This document shows, in pieces, positions 1 through 12,053 of a stretch of 64,000 nucleotides of DNA. Position 1 is the stretch's first letter. Every line of letters starts with the position of its first letter. The DNA comes from Chlamydomonas reinhardtii (Eukaryota > Chlorophyta > Chlorophyceae > Chlamydomonadales > Chlamydomonadaceae): positions 1,090,718 through 1,154,717 of the forward strand of contig NC_057015.1 of NCBI RefSeq assembly GCF_000002595.2. Reading direction: 5' to 3'. The translations under genes and the position numbers were made by a program. The notes beneath the pieces were generated by a model that did not search any database, was not told where the DNA came from, and worked only from the letters and a program-made list of their open reading frames with translations.

Positions 1-95
1 CGACCGCCACGCCCGGTCATGACCCGCATTCGTGTCATTGCAGCAGCAAGCAAGCACAGCAGCCTCCCCAGACGTATACGCGGTTCGCGACTGCC

Positions 96-171
96 CGCCC
101 CGCCCCGCCCGCCCCACCTGTTACCCCACCCGCCCCGCCCCGCCCCGCCCCATCTGTTACCCCACCCAATT
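96..171. repeat. GC-rich tandem duplication
   Basis: Two adjacent copies of a roughly 36-40 bp unit, each a run of CCCCG/CCCGC words followed by CTGTTACCCCACCC. It lies in the intron at the left edge of the first gene. No coding role is seen. Confidence 0.6.
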
Positions 172-216
172 CGCCCCGCTTGCCGCCGTCCCATGCATAT
201 GCCCTGCCACGCGCAC

Positions 217-2178
217 CTTGACCGCCCCGTTGTTGATCCATATGACGTAGCCCGCCTGCAGCGGCCGCGGCGCCGTGTCGCTGGGCAGGTTGTAGGCTAG
301 CAGCACCAGGTCCACGTACTCGGTGGTCAGCACGTAGCAGCGCCGCATGTACGGCACGTACGGCACCTCGAGGGAGGTGGTGGCGGTGGCGGTGGTGGTA
401 GCGGCGGTTGTGGTGGCGGTGGTGGCGGGGGCGGTGGAGTTGGTGGGGGTGGGCACGGGCGTGCAGCCGGCCTGGGAGGAGTTGATGAGGACCTTTTGTG
501 CGCCCGGCGCCATGGCCACGGGGCGGACGATGGTGGGCGCGACCTCCGTGGCCACGCCGGGGGTCAGGCAGGCGCCTGCATGATGCGGCCGTCGCATTGA
601 ACCACTGCTGATGAAACGCGTTGCCAACCCGGATTGGCAGTCGCCACACACACGCACACACACATACACACATTGTGTACGGTATTCCCTTCCCTTGTGC
701 CTCTTAGGACAAACACATATTGTCTCACTCGGCGCCTGCGACCCTGCTTGCGTACCAGCGACCCAGCGCGTGCCACGTCCCATACTGCTGGCCCGCCCTG
801 GTGCTTGCTTGGCTCCCACAACCACCGCCACAACCGCCACCACCACCACCACGCACTCACGGTTCACGAGCCCCACGCTGTCCATCTGCAGGTGCCCCCA
901 CTCGGAGCGGTTGGTGGTGGTGTTGGGCAGCGGGCCCGGTAGCGAGGCCAGCAGGTCCATGCCGGGGGCCTGCAGGAGGAGGCAGGCGGAGACGAGTTTC
1001 AGGTTTTTGGTTCGGGGTTTGAGCTGTAAGTACGGTACGACAAACATCAAGCGGGCCTCGGTTGCACAGCGCCGTTGCGAGCGGTATGACGTGTGTTGCA
1101 TGCCCTGTAATGAACCCGCGTGCGTCACCATTTGCTTTATCTGAGTGCGGCTGTTGCGCATGCACCAAGCCCTCCTGCGTTATAAGCAGGGCAACAGGCA
1201 CGCAACCATTATCCATTGCAACGGGTGGGGCCGCACCTGCAGGTACAGTCCCTGGCGCAGCCGCGTCAGGACCACCCGGGTCAATCGCAGCGTCACCCCA
1301 GGCGTTAGGACAACCTGTGGGTGGTGGCATTGGACGTGCACGGGCGGCACTGAGTGTGACTTTGAAAGAAACGTGAAACATGACTCCCCCGCGGTAAGGC
1401 AAGAGTCAGGCACTCAGGCCCATCTGAGCGCAGGGCTGCGATCACGAGGCTCGCCGCCACATGTCCGCGTCTGTTTTTCGGGTCCAGGTCCCGACACGAC
1501 AATTTTCTCAGTAAGTTGCTTCGCGTGGCTGAGCCCCCGGAGCGCAGCAATTCAGGGGGAGGTGCGAAGCCTCCCCGGGTCAACCCTGTCCATGCATGCA
1601 TGCATGCGTGCGTGCGTCGCTTACTTTTCGTTTCGCTGTACGCCCATACGGTGCGGCTGCAATCTCTCACCTTGTTCTTCACAAAGCCCAAGTCGAGCAC
1701 GGGCCACAGCGCTGGGTCCGCCGCCGGACCGGTCAGCGTGAGGTTGCGCCGCAGGGCGTACGGCGTTGCCACCTGCACGCGTGTCGGTGTGAGGGTGTTC
1801 GTAGCTGCCGTAGGACGTCCTAACTCGGCGGTTTCTCCAACTAGCGCCACCCGCACGCAGCACCTTGCCCACCCTGCCTGAGATTGTGACGATGCCCCCG
1901 TCCCCTTCCCCCCGACAGCTGTGTGTGGACCAATGGATCGAACTCACTCCTTGCCAGGCAGCATCCACCATGGTCAGAGATGTTCCTACCACCACCACCG
2001 TCACACGGTCATCGGTTATCGCAGCAACCAGCTCCTCCAATGAGAAGACCGTTACTGTTTGCGTTTGGATCGCCGAGAGGCTCCTCGCCAAGGGGCGCTG
2101 AGCCAGACTGGCGCGCGAAGCTGAGGTTTCGGCTGTGCCATGGAACAGCAAGAGCACCACCAGAAACAACATCCGCAT
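217..2178 (-). CDS. Secreted beta-helix-like protein, C-terminus beyond left edge
   Basis: Four exons are visible: 1948-2178, 1671-1772, 861-1023 and 217-575; there may be another small exon between 1023 and 1671. The start Met at 2178 opens a signal peptide (MRMLFLVVLLLFHGTAETSA). It is followed by VTVVVVGTSLTMVDAAW, then YALRRNLTLTG and PVLDLGFVKNK. This strand-by-strand pattern with RRNLTLTG is typical of large families of secreted right-handed beta-helix (pectin-lyase-like) proteins in volvocine algae; this is family recognition, not a proven fold. Later exons carry a Thr/Ala-rich stretch and several N-x-S/T sites, as in cell-wall or secreted proteins. The last exon ends at a good donor (AAG/GTGCGC), so the gene continues to the left. 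No catalytic motif is visible. The substrate is unknown. Confidence 0.6.
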
Positions 2179-2768
2179 AGCTGCGAAAGCGGTCTTACAG
2201 CATGCGCGACATAAGCAAACGTCGCCGCGAATAATTTTATGTTTCAGGGGCCTCGATCTGAAGCGCCTTGCTTCGTCGCAGCTTGCAGACACTACGAGAT
2301 AGCATGAGCTTGAGAGAAGGTCCCTGCACTACACCGATGGCAAGTTTGTAAAAAGTGAACAACTTAGCGGCTTGGCGCCGTATGTTTCATTGTATGGACG
2401 TGTTTAATTGTGATGAAAGATATGTTGCAACCTAAACTAGAAAGTAAAACTGACGAGGCCATACAGTCCAAAAGATCGCCGCTCGGGAAAGCTCTACGAA
2501 ACCGTAATGAACTTCGAGGTAGTTGCGTCCTGGCCCTGCAAGCACACTACTCTAAGAGACACAGGGGACCTGAAACAGACGAGCTCCCCAGCGAAACGGT
2601 TCACAAAATATCGGCGCGCACGTGTTGCATGTCTGGTGCCTTGACGGAGCCTATGACGACAACGACAGTTTCATGTCTCTTGAGGCCAGCTAACATGCCG
2701 CTACACTTGACCTTCATGACCTGGACCGTCAGTATGTCCTAAGAACGGGCTCCGGCGCGAACGTCCAG
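2179..2768. other. Intergenic, upstream of the secreted-protein gene
   Basis: About 590 bases, less GC-rich than the neighbouring exons. It should hold the promoter of the minus-strand secreted-protein gene and the 3' UTR of the ARM-like gene. No clear TATA box, repeat or RNA gene is seen. Confidence 0.5.
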
Positions 2769-5509
2769 CTACGTCATGCCCATCACCTTCGCCAACGCCG
2801 CCAACGTCCTCCGCACCGAGCGTGCCTCACGAGCCAGCGCATCCGGCTGCGGATCCAGAGCCTGCTCAATGCCCTCACGCGCTGCCCCCCCTGCAGCTGC
2901 CGCCAGCCCTGCGCCCGCTGTCCCTGACGCGGCATGCCCCTCAGCTCCTGAGCTGCTCTCCCCGGCACCGCTGTCCCCGCCCTGCTGCTCCTCGGTGCTG
3001 TCCAAAGAAGTTGATGGAGCAGGCACCGCAGGCACCGCAGGCACAGGCTGGTCGCACAGCCTGTCTAGCGCAGTGCGAAGTGGGGCCGACGAGAGCACTT
3101 GCTGCAGCCCCTGCATGCATGCGCACGATGATGTGTGTGATCAAGGCGTGCAATGAGTGTTACGCATGGGTGCCGAAACGCAAATTCGCAATCCTGGCGC
3201 ATGGAAACCCAGCTTCCAAGTTGCTCACCGCTTTCACAACTATGAGCTCCTTTGGTGGTAGAGCCGCGTGCAGTGACAGGGGAGGGGGCAGGGAAAGACA
3301 GTCAGCGGCAAACCATCATGCGCTGAGTCAAAACACACCCGGTTGAGGCACCGCGTGCACCCTTTCGCCCCACAAACCTTCTCAACCTCACCATCTCCTG
3401 GCCCCCTCCCACGGTGCCCTCACCTGCAGAAGCTGCAGCGCCGGCCACTTCACTGCCACACCGCCGCCGCCCAACGCCGCCGCCAGCGCTCCCGCCAGCC
3501 CGCGTGTGGCCGCCAGTCGCGCCCGCGCGCCGCCGTCCACCCGCGCCATGGTGCCCAGCAGCCCCAGCCCCGCCACCAGCAGCTGCTGCTCCAGGGGGGC
3601 GGAGGCGGCGGCCCGCAGCTGACCCACCAGCACCGGCAGCAACCCGCAGGCCAGCACGCCGGGCAACACCTTGTGTTTGGGAGCATACCAAGGACAGGGG
3701 AGCGTAAGTAACGTGCATGGGATGCACTTCAACATTTGGGTGTGGCGATGAAGCACGTCAGACACCAATCACACCATAGGAAGTCGCAGTGTTCAGCAGC
3801 TAACGGGCGGGCGGGCGAGCCCCGCGGGCGGCACGGCACCCCCCTCGCGCACGGCCGTCCCAGGGGCAAGCACACGAGGAGCGCAAGCGCCGCAACACCC
3901 ACACAGGCGTGGTGTGCCTATGCTTTTGTCGACGAAGCCCCCGCGCCCTACCTGTGGCGACAGCACTAGGTAGCTCAGCGTGTTGAGCGCCACGATGCTG
4001 AAGGGCGCGCCCTCGGCCACCTGCTCCACCAGGCAGCCCAGCAGCCCGGGCGCGGCGGCCGCCGCAGCCGCTGCCAGCTCGCCGCCCGCCTCAAACCCTG
4101 GCGCCTGCATCAGGCAGCTACACGGCGGAAGGGAGGACAGCAGGCAGCATTTGTAGGTAGGTCGCAGCGGCAGGCGGCGTGTGGTCGAGCAGCGAACGGG
4201 CGCGGGGAGCTGTAGGGGCCAGGCACGGCACGTTGCACCAGCACGGCAGCACCTCACCCGTTAAGCAGGTGAAGGGCCATGGCAGTCCGCATGGGGTCCG
4301 CGGCAGCGGCAGCGGAGGCCGCCGAACGGGCGTATTGCACCACCTGTGAATGTCAGAAGCGGTGCGCCAAACCCAAACAATGAATGCTGCGCGCAAAAAA
4401 TAAACTCATGTAGCGTCCCGCACCTGCTGCTCAAGCGGTAGCCCCGAAGCCTCGCCTCCTCGGCCTGACGAGGGAACTCTGCTGCCGGATTCGCCGGTCG
4501 GGGCTTTGATGCCGGCCGGCGCGCTTGCGCCCGCTGGCGCTTTCGTCCGACCGCTACTCCCATTGACACCGCTGGTGGCGCCTCCGGGCCGCGTACCGCC
4601 GCTGTGCCCGCCGGCACTGCCCACGTGCGGCTCGCTACCTGATCCGCGCCGCCCGCTGCGGTTTACCGCAGGCGGAGTTCGGTCAGACCATGCCATCGCG
4701 GGAGCTGTGACTTCGCTTGGGCCAGCGGACCTGCTATGGGCGAGACAAGCGAAGCTTGTACGCTCTCAAGATTGCCACGCGCAGCACATGATTACAGCAG
4801 AACCCTGTCTTGACCTGGTCTTTATAATAGCTCTGAAGTCTTCTGGCCCTCACCTCGCAGCCGCCCGCACCGCAGCCAAGCCGCCGCCCACAGCACCCGT
4901 GAAGCTATCGGCAGTGGCTGCCAACCCAACGCCCGAGCCGGAGGGCGCTGCCTGGCCCCTCGCCGCCCCAGCCGAAGCCGCCCCCGACGTGGGCCGCCGG
5001 ACTGCCCCTGGAGATGCCCGGTCCCTTGTAGACTCATGCTGCGCCGCTGCAGCTGCACTGGCCAGTCGCCGGGGATCCACTTCGTGCGCGTGCTGCTGCG
5101 CATGGGGCCGTTTGGGGGAGGCAGCCACGCTGGCAGGCCGCGGCCGCTGCGCCTGCGCGCTGATGGCACAGTATGGCTGCGGCTGGGACCCGGGCCTGAC
5201 TGGTATCCTCTGGGCCGAGGAGGAGGAGCTGGGGCGGTAGGCATGCGGCGACGGCGGCGGGGGCGGTGCATTGCTCAGAGCCCCTGTGCGGGGCTTTGGG
5301 GACGAGGAGTTGCCGAGCGGCACACGCGCCCCGCTTGACACCCCATACGGTGCGGCAACTCCCGTATCTGAGACTCCCTCTGCATGATGCTGGCGAGAGC
5401 CTGAAGAGCCTGCGCCGCCTACGCCTGGCGGGGTCCCGGGGCCGTGGCGGTGCCGCTGGTGCTGGGCCAGGGTGTGCAACTCGGGACAGTCACGAGCGCC
5501 AGCGAGCCC
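2769..5509 (-). CDS. ARM/HEAT-like repeat protein with disordered N-terminus
   Basis: Exons 4854-5509, 4424-4730, 4258-4343, 3952-4117, 3424-3669 and 2769-3110 join in one frame and give 600 residues to a TAG stop. About the first 320 residues are Pro/Ser/Ala/Gln-rich and look disordered. The middle has amphipathic helical stretches such as VALNTLSYLVLSPQ and QQLLVAGLGLLGTMARVDG, which resemble armadillo/HEAT helices; this is a pattern call without a family match. The end is low-complexity, then RRTLAALAKVMGMT. The most upstream resolved exon begins at an acceptor (CTTAG/GGG) with an in-frame stop just before it, so the initiating exon is missing. A possible one lies at 5878-6045. The gene diverges from the C2-LysM gene. 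Its function is unknown; a scaffold role is only a guess. Confidence 0.6.
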
Positions 5510-6191
5510 CTAAGCCATGCCTATCGCCGCTCATATGAGCTGCAGGCACGAGGTTACGCGCCAACAAGCCTGCGCTAGTACCGCGACACAGCGAGGATGC
5601 AAAGCGCAATGTCAAGTAAGCTTTGCAATCAATCGCTGCCCCACTTGAACTTTGGCCTTCAACTCTAACTGCTTAATGCTATAAGGAGTCAAGCGGAGAA
5701 TGACCGCTTCGTTCTGAAAACAGCTGTCGAAAGGGCGCGGGTAAACAAAGAAGCTGTGGAGTGTTTCCGCATATTTTGAAACAAGGTGTGGTTTAGCACG
5801 GAAATAAGCGCCGCTGCCCAAGACTGCAGTGCGTAGCGTGCCGGCACGCATGCTGCCCGCATCACCCGCCCAAAACCCCGCCCCCGGACTGAAGCAAGAC
5901 ACAGGGCGTCATTCTTGTTGCACCCGGATGCTTTCATCTGAATAGTCTGCAAATCCTCAGGTTTCCGCCCTGTCTTTCCCACGAAGGACACTCCGAGACA
6001 GCCCAAAACTGCGGCGATTGCGCTTCCCGGATTCGCCTTAGACATAGCCTTTAGTCTGTGGCTGTATGGCTTGAATACACGAGCAACATGCACCAATCTC
6101 GCAGCTGAAACTACACTTGTATGCGCTGCAGTTATTGAACCCAGTCAGATAGCGATTGCAGCCCTTGTAGCCGGGCTAGTGAAGGCCAGAC
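5510..6191. other. Divergent intergenic region with possible first exon
   Basis: This separates the minus-strand ARM-like gene from the plus-strand C2-LysM gene, so it probably carries both promoters. On the minus strand an ATG at 6045 opens MSKANPGSAIAAVLGCLGV, a short hydrophobic stretch. It stays open past a possible phase-0 donor near 5878 and could be the missing first exon of the ARM-like gene. No TATA box is obvious. Confidence 0.35.
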
Positions 6192-8959
6192 ATGGCGGGA
6201 AAACTCTGTGTGTCTGTGATAGGTAAGTCGTCAGGAGTAGTTCGTTCGGAGGTTGCTTCAGCTGCGAACGCATGATTGACGCTTCTCTTCTGTCCCCGCA
6301 GAGGCGCGCAATGTGCAGGCAGACGATTTTGCGGGGAAAAACTTCTATGTGAAGTTGAGGGTCGGCAGCAATGAGGTGGGCGCAGGATGTCGGTTCGGCA
6401 CATGCAGGCGCTGCTGCGCAACACGGTTGTCGCGCTGGCACGGCCGTTGAGCTATGTATCGCAATACATTTGTGGGTTGCGGCCTTGCAGGTCAAGACGG
6501 ATGTGGTGAAGGGTTCGCTTGCTCCGAAGTTTCTCAAGGACTGCCGGCTGGCAGTGCCGACTCCCGAGTCGGATTACCTACGGGTGCGTCGTGCAGTAAA
6601 CACGCGACTGACCGCATGAGCGTTGTGCTCGTTACACCACTATGGGCTAGGACGAAGGCCGCTGTGACCGGCGGGGGAAAAGATGCATAGACGGCCTTCG
6701 GCTGGGAAAGGACTCGTGCCTCGGCACGCGCACCAACACGTACCAACTCCCCAGCGCCCATGTCCGGCGCCTGACTCAGGCCCCCCGCCGCCTGCCCCCT
6801 CACTACGTTTGCACACCGGTGCAGATTGAGCTGTTGCAAGTGGGCCCGCGCGGCGACCTGGTGGTGGGCAGCGACGACCTGCGGCTGCTGTCCATCACGG
6901 CGCGCGGCACCATCGTGCACTGGTTCAGCCTCAAGACAGCCAGCCGCTCCGTCAGCGCTGAGCTGTGCCTGGTGCTGAGATTCCTGTCGGGTGAGGGCGC
7001 GCAACACCGGGCAAGGGGAGTGAAGGGAGTTGGATAGAGACACATGGCGAGGGAGGAAAGGGAGTTGGATAGGGAGCACGTGAGGAGGGCAAGCACAGAG
7101 AGCTTGGGCCACTGCAGGTGCAGGCCCCTGACCTCTGGACAAGCCCTGGCCCAGGGTTACACATCTTGGGCAGGCGCAGCCGCTGTGGCAAATGCAGAGA
7201 ACTGAAATCCAAGCCCTCGACTTGCATGGCCCTGCACTCGATCCTCCGCCTCCCTTGCGCCTATGCCTCACTCACGCCCTGTGTTCTGTGTTGCAGCCGG
7301 CGCCAACCGGCCAATGTCACCGACCTACGCCATCGCGGCGCGGCAGGCGCGGGAGCGGGCCCTAGATGGAAGCAGCGAGCCCCAGGTACGTGTGGATGCG
7401 TGCATGCGTGGATACATGCGTGCGTGTGTGAATGCATGCGTGCGTGTGGGTGTGTGCATGGGTGGGTGGGCACGGTCGTTGGGTGCCTCTACGCCCACAG
7501 CGCCCGCGGGCATGGGTGGTGCCGACAGGGGCTGCATTGCAGCGTGCATGCCCATCGGCCGGGTGCTTGGAAGCGGCCCGCGGGGACGATTCAAACAACA
7601 GCGGGGCGTAGAATGCAGCGGGTAATTGATCCATAAGCTGGCATCGTCCCCGTCCATCGCATCGAGAGGCTCTCACGTTCATCACACCAACATGCATGTT
7701 GCGCCCGCCGCTCACAGGGCCCCGGCAGGTCAGCCTTCCGGGACCTTCCTGCGCCCGCCACCCCCACCGCCAGCACCAGCACACGGTACGCCAACCTCGC
7801 GGCCGCGGCATCATCACCCGACTCACCAGCGGCGCCCGGCCTGGCCTCGCCAGCGCTCAGCAACGGCGGGGGGCCGGCGGGCAGCCGCTACGCCTCTCCG
7901 GCGGCCCGGGCCGCGACGCCCGCGCAGGCATCGCCGCCAGGGCAGGTGGCGGCGTCACCAGTGGCAGAGCCGCGGAGCGGGCCGAAACGAGGGCCGCGGA
8001 TCAAGGGTGGCCAGGTGCGTGGCTGTGAATGGGGTGACATGCGTGGCGGGGAGTTGTGCGGTGCGGCGGTGAAGGGGCGCCAAGTCGCCAACATGCGCGG
8101 GTAGAATGACACGGGCAGAATGGCACCGCGCTGCACTGCGGCCGCGCTGTGACGCTCACGTGGTTTTATCTGCTTCTGATTGTCGACACTGCTGCTGCCG
8201 TGTGGCTGCAGGTGCCGCTGCCGCTGGCGGTGCTGGGCGGGCTGGTGGTGGGGGCGCTCATGTACATGTGGCGCAAGCGGCCCGTGTACTACGAGGTGAG
8301 GGGGTTTGCATTCATCAGCAGGGGGAGGCAGAGAGGCGGGACGGGGCGTTGGTGTAGGCGTGGGAGCCGGGGGTGCGCGAGGCGGGGGCAGGCGGGTGGT
8401 TGACAGGATGGTTGGCAGACAGAGCAACGGGGCAGTGGCGTGGCAAGCGGGGTGGGGTGGGGGGGCTGAGCCTGGGCGGAGGGTGGCAACGTTGCGACGG
8501 GCGCCATGGCGTTAGGGCATGCAGCCGAGTTGGGACAGGGCGAGGCGGGTGTGACACGCGGTGGACAGCAGCATGGAGGGGTTGTGAATACCAGCCCAAA
8601 CTATACCGAACGTCCAAACTCAATGCGAAAGAGCGTGGCCTATGCTTCGACAACGGGGTTTGTAGACTGGGACGGATACAGTATGGTAACCGGGCATGTT
8701 TCAGGCATCGGATTGACCGCAAGCAAAGGCGGCACTCTGTGCATTCATCGACACCACAATCAGCTGCATTCGTACCATGCGCCGTTGCGCCGACACAACC
8801 ACCCCCCGCACGCACGCCGCACAGGTCCAGGAGGACGACACGTTGTGCCACATCGCCAGCTGCTTCAAGAAGCGCGTGGAGGACGTGTACGCCAAGAACA
8901 AAACCATCCTCAAGAACCCCAACCGCCTCTACCCGGGAGACCGGCTGCGCATCCGGTAG
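6192..8959 (+). CDS. C2 domain-transmembrane-LysM protein
   Basis: Eight exons (6192-6222, 6302-6375, 6491-6583, 6825-6990, 7297-7385, 7718-8014, 8212-8295, 8825-8959) join in frame to 322 residues. Residues 1-125 look like a C2 domain: LCVSVIEARNVQADDF, then NFYVKLRVGSNEVKT and GPRGDLVVGSDDLRLL. The usual SDPYV loop reads KNFYV, so at least one calcium-binding Asp is missing. Residues 130-250 are a Ser/Pro/Ala linker. Residues 252-269 (LPLAVLGGLVVGALMYMW) form one membrane helix with basic residues on both sides. Residues 277-322 are a LysM domain (EVQEDDTLCHIASCFKK, then NPNRLYPGDRLRI). LysM binds GlcNAc-type glycans; C2 binds lipids or proteins. There is no signal peptide, so this is a tail-side anchor of uncertain topology. 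The start Met is the first ATG of the short first exon and suits the C2 first strand. Confidence 0.8.
8581..8625. repeat. Dispersed intron module R2, copy 1
   Basis: Inside intron 7 of the C2-LysM gene. It contains ATACCAGCCCAAACTATACC after a G-rich stretch. Close relatives lie in two cofactor D introns, at 43505-43550 and 48983-49030. Confidence 0.55.
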
Positions 8960-10822
8960 CGTGGCAGCATCGAGTCGCAGCCTGTTCGGTCGTTTTCAGG
9001 GCTGTGTGCGCGGCGGGGTATGTTTTGAAGTTCGGTAGGGTGAACTTGGGGTATCATGGAGTGGCGGGAGTGTCTGGAAAGTCGGACGGGTGGATGTGTT
9101 GTCATGGTTGGGTGGCGGCAGGTGGATGGCACGGCATGCGATGCCATGGTTGGGTGGCGGAATTGCTATTGGGGAGGGGGCGCCGGGAAGTGTGCTTGGT
9201 TTGTGACGAGAGGCAGGAAGGCTTGCGGCACTGCGGCAGAGGGACTTGCTTGCAGGACTGGTCCATTGATTTTGACAAGGCTGTTGGCCATGGCGCGCGC
9301 AAGACCGTGACCTAACGTAATACTTGAAGGGCATCTTCAACTTTGAGTGCATCTTCCAATCTATAATGTTAAGCCCTTGTCGGTGGAAGGCCAGGCCGGT
9401 GTTAGGGCATGAGGCAGCACCGCGGCAGGGGCCTGCTCCTTGTTATTCCTTCTGGCGTGAAAGACGTGCAGGCAGCGCCTGGAATAGCGCACTTCGTGCT
9501 GATGTTGTTACACAATGGCTGAGTAAGAGCTGCGTGATTGCGGTGGGGATTGTGCACTTGAAGGCTCCACGCCAGGCAGCAGCACGGCGGGCGATGGAGT
9601 GGGGACGCGGTGGATGGGAGGTGACATTTGTACTCTTACCTGGGCGCTCCAGTGCGCTAGAACCAATCGAGTCCACTTCAAGACAGGTTCGATTGTGGTG
9701 CTCTCCATGCTTGGCACGTGCTTGAGTGCTGTGCAGCCCTAGGGCTAAAGTAAAGCTCTAGTCTATGGAGCTGAGCAATCTTGTTAGTTGTTACCTTGGC
9801 CATGAGCCAATGGCGGGGTCTTGCACAGCGTTTCAGGGCGGCCCATGTGGTGGGTGCCAGTACCGTCTTGTGGGTGCGTCGCACAGACGCACACTACGGC
9901 TGCCTGGCGCACCAGACGCCGTATGAGAGCTAGCGCGGGGCGGTCTTGCTGTTTGCACGCTTTAGCTTGGTGCATTGGTGGCGTGTGCTGGTGCGTGTGC
10001 AGGCGTGTGGCTGCTACTGCCTGCCATCCGTAGCGCCGACAGTTGTGGCAGTTAACGGAGTGACCAATGTTACAATGTAATGCATTGCATGTCTGCGCGT
10101 CAGCAAACTACCAGCCTGCCAGCAAGTCAGCGGGGCCTCGGTACAAGACGCACGACAAGACCGTAACTCCGGCGTTATACCAGCCACGCAATCATGCCTT
10201 GACGTTGCAAACTGACTGTTGGGGTCTGGGAGTACACTACGGGACTACGCCAACCTGCCTCGTGAACCTGCCCCTAACCCTGTCCAATCGCACGCATGAT
10301 GCATGTCTGAAACGCCCTGCCTGCGCATCCTACCACCGAGCTGCACCACTCGCACGCGTGCTGGTATCAGCTCCAAGCACCGCATCCGTGAGGCCACAGC
10401 CCTCGGGTGTCCTGAACCAACCAACCAACATCAGGTATCATCGCGCGCCGCACGAGCGCACGGCCTGGCACATGGTGCCTGTCTCCTAACGGACTGCAAG
10501 GCAAACCCTTACGTTGCTGTACGTTGTTTTGTTGCCACTGGACAGCAGCACCCATTTACACCTGACTTCGAGAGGGTGCTAAAAGGCCGAAGGTTCCAAT
10601 CCATCCCCAAAGCCACCAACACGACATTAGCAAGCGTGCTCATCCGCCTTCCGCATCACGATGTCATCAAACACCGAGACCCCAGGTTCGTAGCTGCATC
10701 GCTGGACAGTCCGGCAAGGGGCCATGGCGCAGCCCCTGGCTGTACGCCCCCACAAGCACGTGGCCTCTCTCGCAAGTTGCTTGCCCGTGCAACTGCAACG
10801 TGCAGAGCCTATGCCGCCCGCC
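8960..10822. other. Convergent intergenic region
   Basis: About 1.9 kb between the 3' ends of the C2-LysM (+) and STI1 (-) genes. I see only short open frames without domain-like sequence, and no RNA gene. It should hold both 3' UTRs. Confidence 0.5.
10556..10560 (-). terminator. Possible poly(A) signal of the STI1 gene
   Basis: TGTAA on the minus strand, about 265 bases after the stop codon. TGTAA is the usual polyadenylation signal in Chlamydomonas-type algae. The match is short. Confidence 0.4.
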
Positions 10823-12019
10823 TTAGAGCTTCTTGCCCCGCATGAGCTCCTTCAGATCCTGCAAATGTGAGCGAGGTGAAGCATTAGGCGCTTGGCGTTA
10901 GGACGGAGGTGACTATGCCGGGGCGGGGGATCGTGCCTCCCCGCGCCTAGCTGTCCGGATCCATGCCATGCATTGGGATGCGAACACGTGCAACAAACCG
11001 TACCGCAGCGACACCGTGTAAACCTCCGACACCAGCTCAACCCGTGCCTTCACCCGCGGCCGCTGCCCCTGCGGCCTGGCTTGCTAGCCGCACCGCGGAT
11101 CCGCCGCACTGCACTATACAGCGGTCCCGCCCCCGCCCCCAACCTGCCCCGCTCATTGTGAACCCTCACCTTGAATGCCTCCATAACATCCCGGTCAAAG
11201 ATGTACTTGACCGTCTTCCACGGGCTCTTGTGAACCTGAATACCAGTGGTTAGCCAGCAGGGCGTTTCGCGCGATGCGCGTAGTCAGGACCGGCCGTAAG
11301 GAATTGAGAACCAATGGTCCAAAGTCAAAAACGACAATGCCACGCGTGTTCCAGGGGCGAGCAAAATGGAACTAGCGCAGGCTTGGCATATCAGCTCTTT
11401 AACCTCCAATACATACCGCACCCAACATCAAACCTTGCGCCCCCGGACCTCGCAGCCCCAGTCAGGCTCACCTCCTGCAGCGCCGCCATAACCTTGGGGT
11501 TGTCCAGCCACCTGAGATCACACCAGGGGACAAGGTGGGTGCGGTTGTGATCGCGGAACCACAGAAGGAAAGCCCGCCCGACGAAGGAGTTGCCATGGTT
11601 TATGCACGTGCCAGCATGTCGGCGGCGTACTCTCGATCGTGGCGTGAGGCTGTTGTGTCCTGTACAGCCTGCGCCATGCCCACGGCCGCTAGCCCAGTCC
11701 TAGCTAACAAAACCCCGTGGCCTGGCCACGCTTTCCCTCCTTTCTTTCACCCGTCCCTCGACCCACTTGGCCGCCTTGGGGTCGGAGCTCATGAGCGCCA
11801 CCAGAGGATTGAAATCGCTGCTACTGCTGGCTGCAGCCGCCTCGGAGGTGCCACTGCTGCTGCTGCTGGCCTCAGAGGAGGAGGCCGACTCGGAGCGGGC
11901 CGGCGTCCCGGGGGGCGGCGGCATGGGAATTGCCGTTGCGGCGGGTTCGGATGACGACGAAGGGGAGGCGGCGGCGGGCGCGGGCACCGCGGTCTTGGTG
12001 GTTGCGAGGAGCTCCCGGA

Positions 12020-12053
<34 letters not shown>

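Noticed and set aside
1024-1670. Extra exon of the secreted-protein gene or a plus-strand gene near 1062-1376
   Set aside because: Open frames exist on both strands, but none has clear splice sites joined to a family-like sequence.
2413-2742. 110-codon plus open frame
   Set aside because: Poor codon bias for this genome, no domain, and it lies in an upstream intergenic region.
10067-10489. 140-codon plus open frame
   Set aside because: Cys/Thr/His-rich, non-coding composition, in a convergent gap without splice partners.
11712-11766. Donor CGG/GTGAAA for the STI1 exon
   Set aside because: It breaks the frame of the next exon; the donor AA/GTGGGT restores AAKWLDNPKVM exactly.
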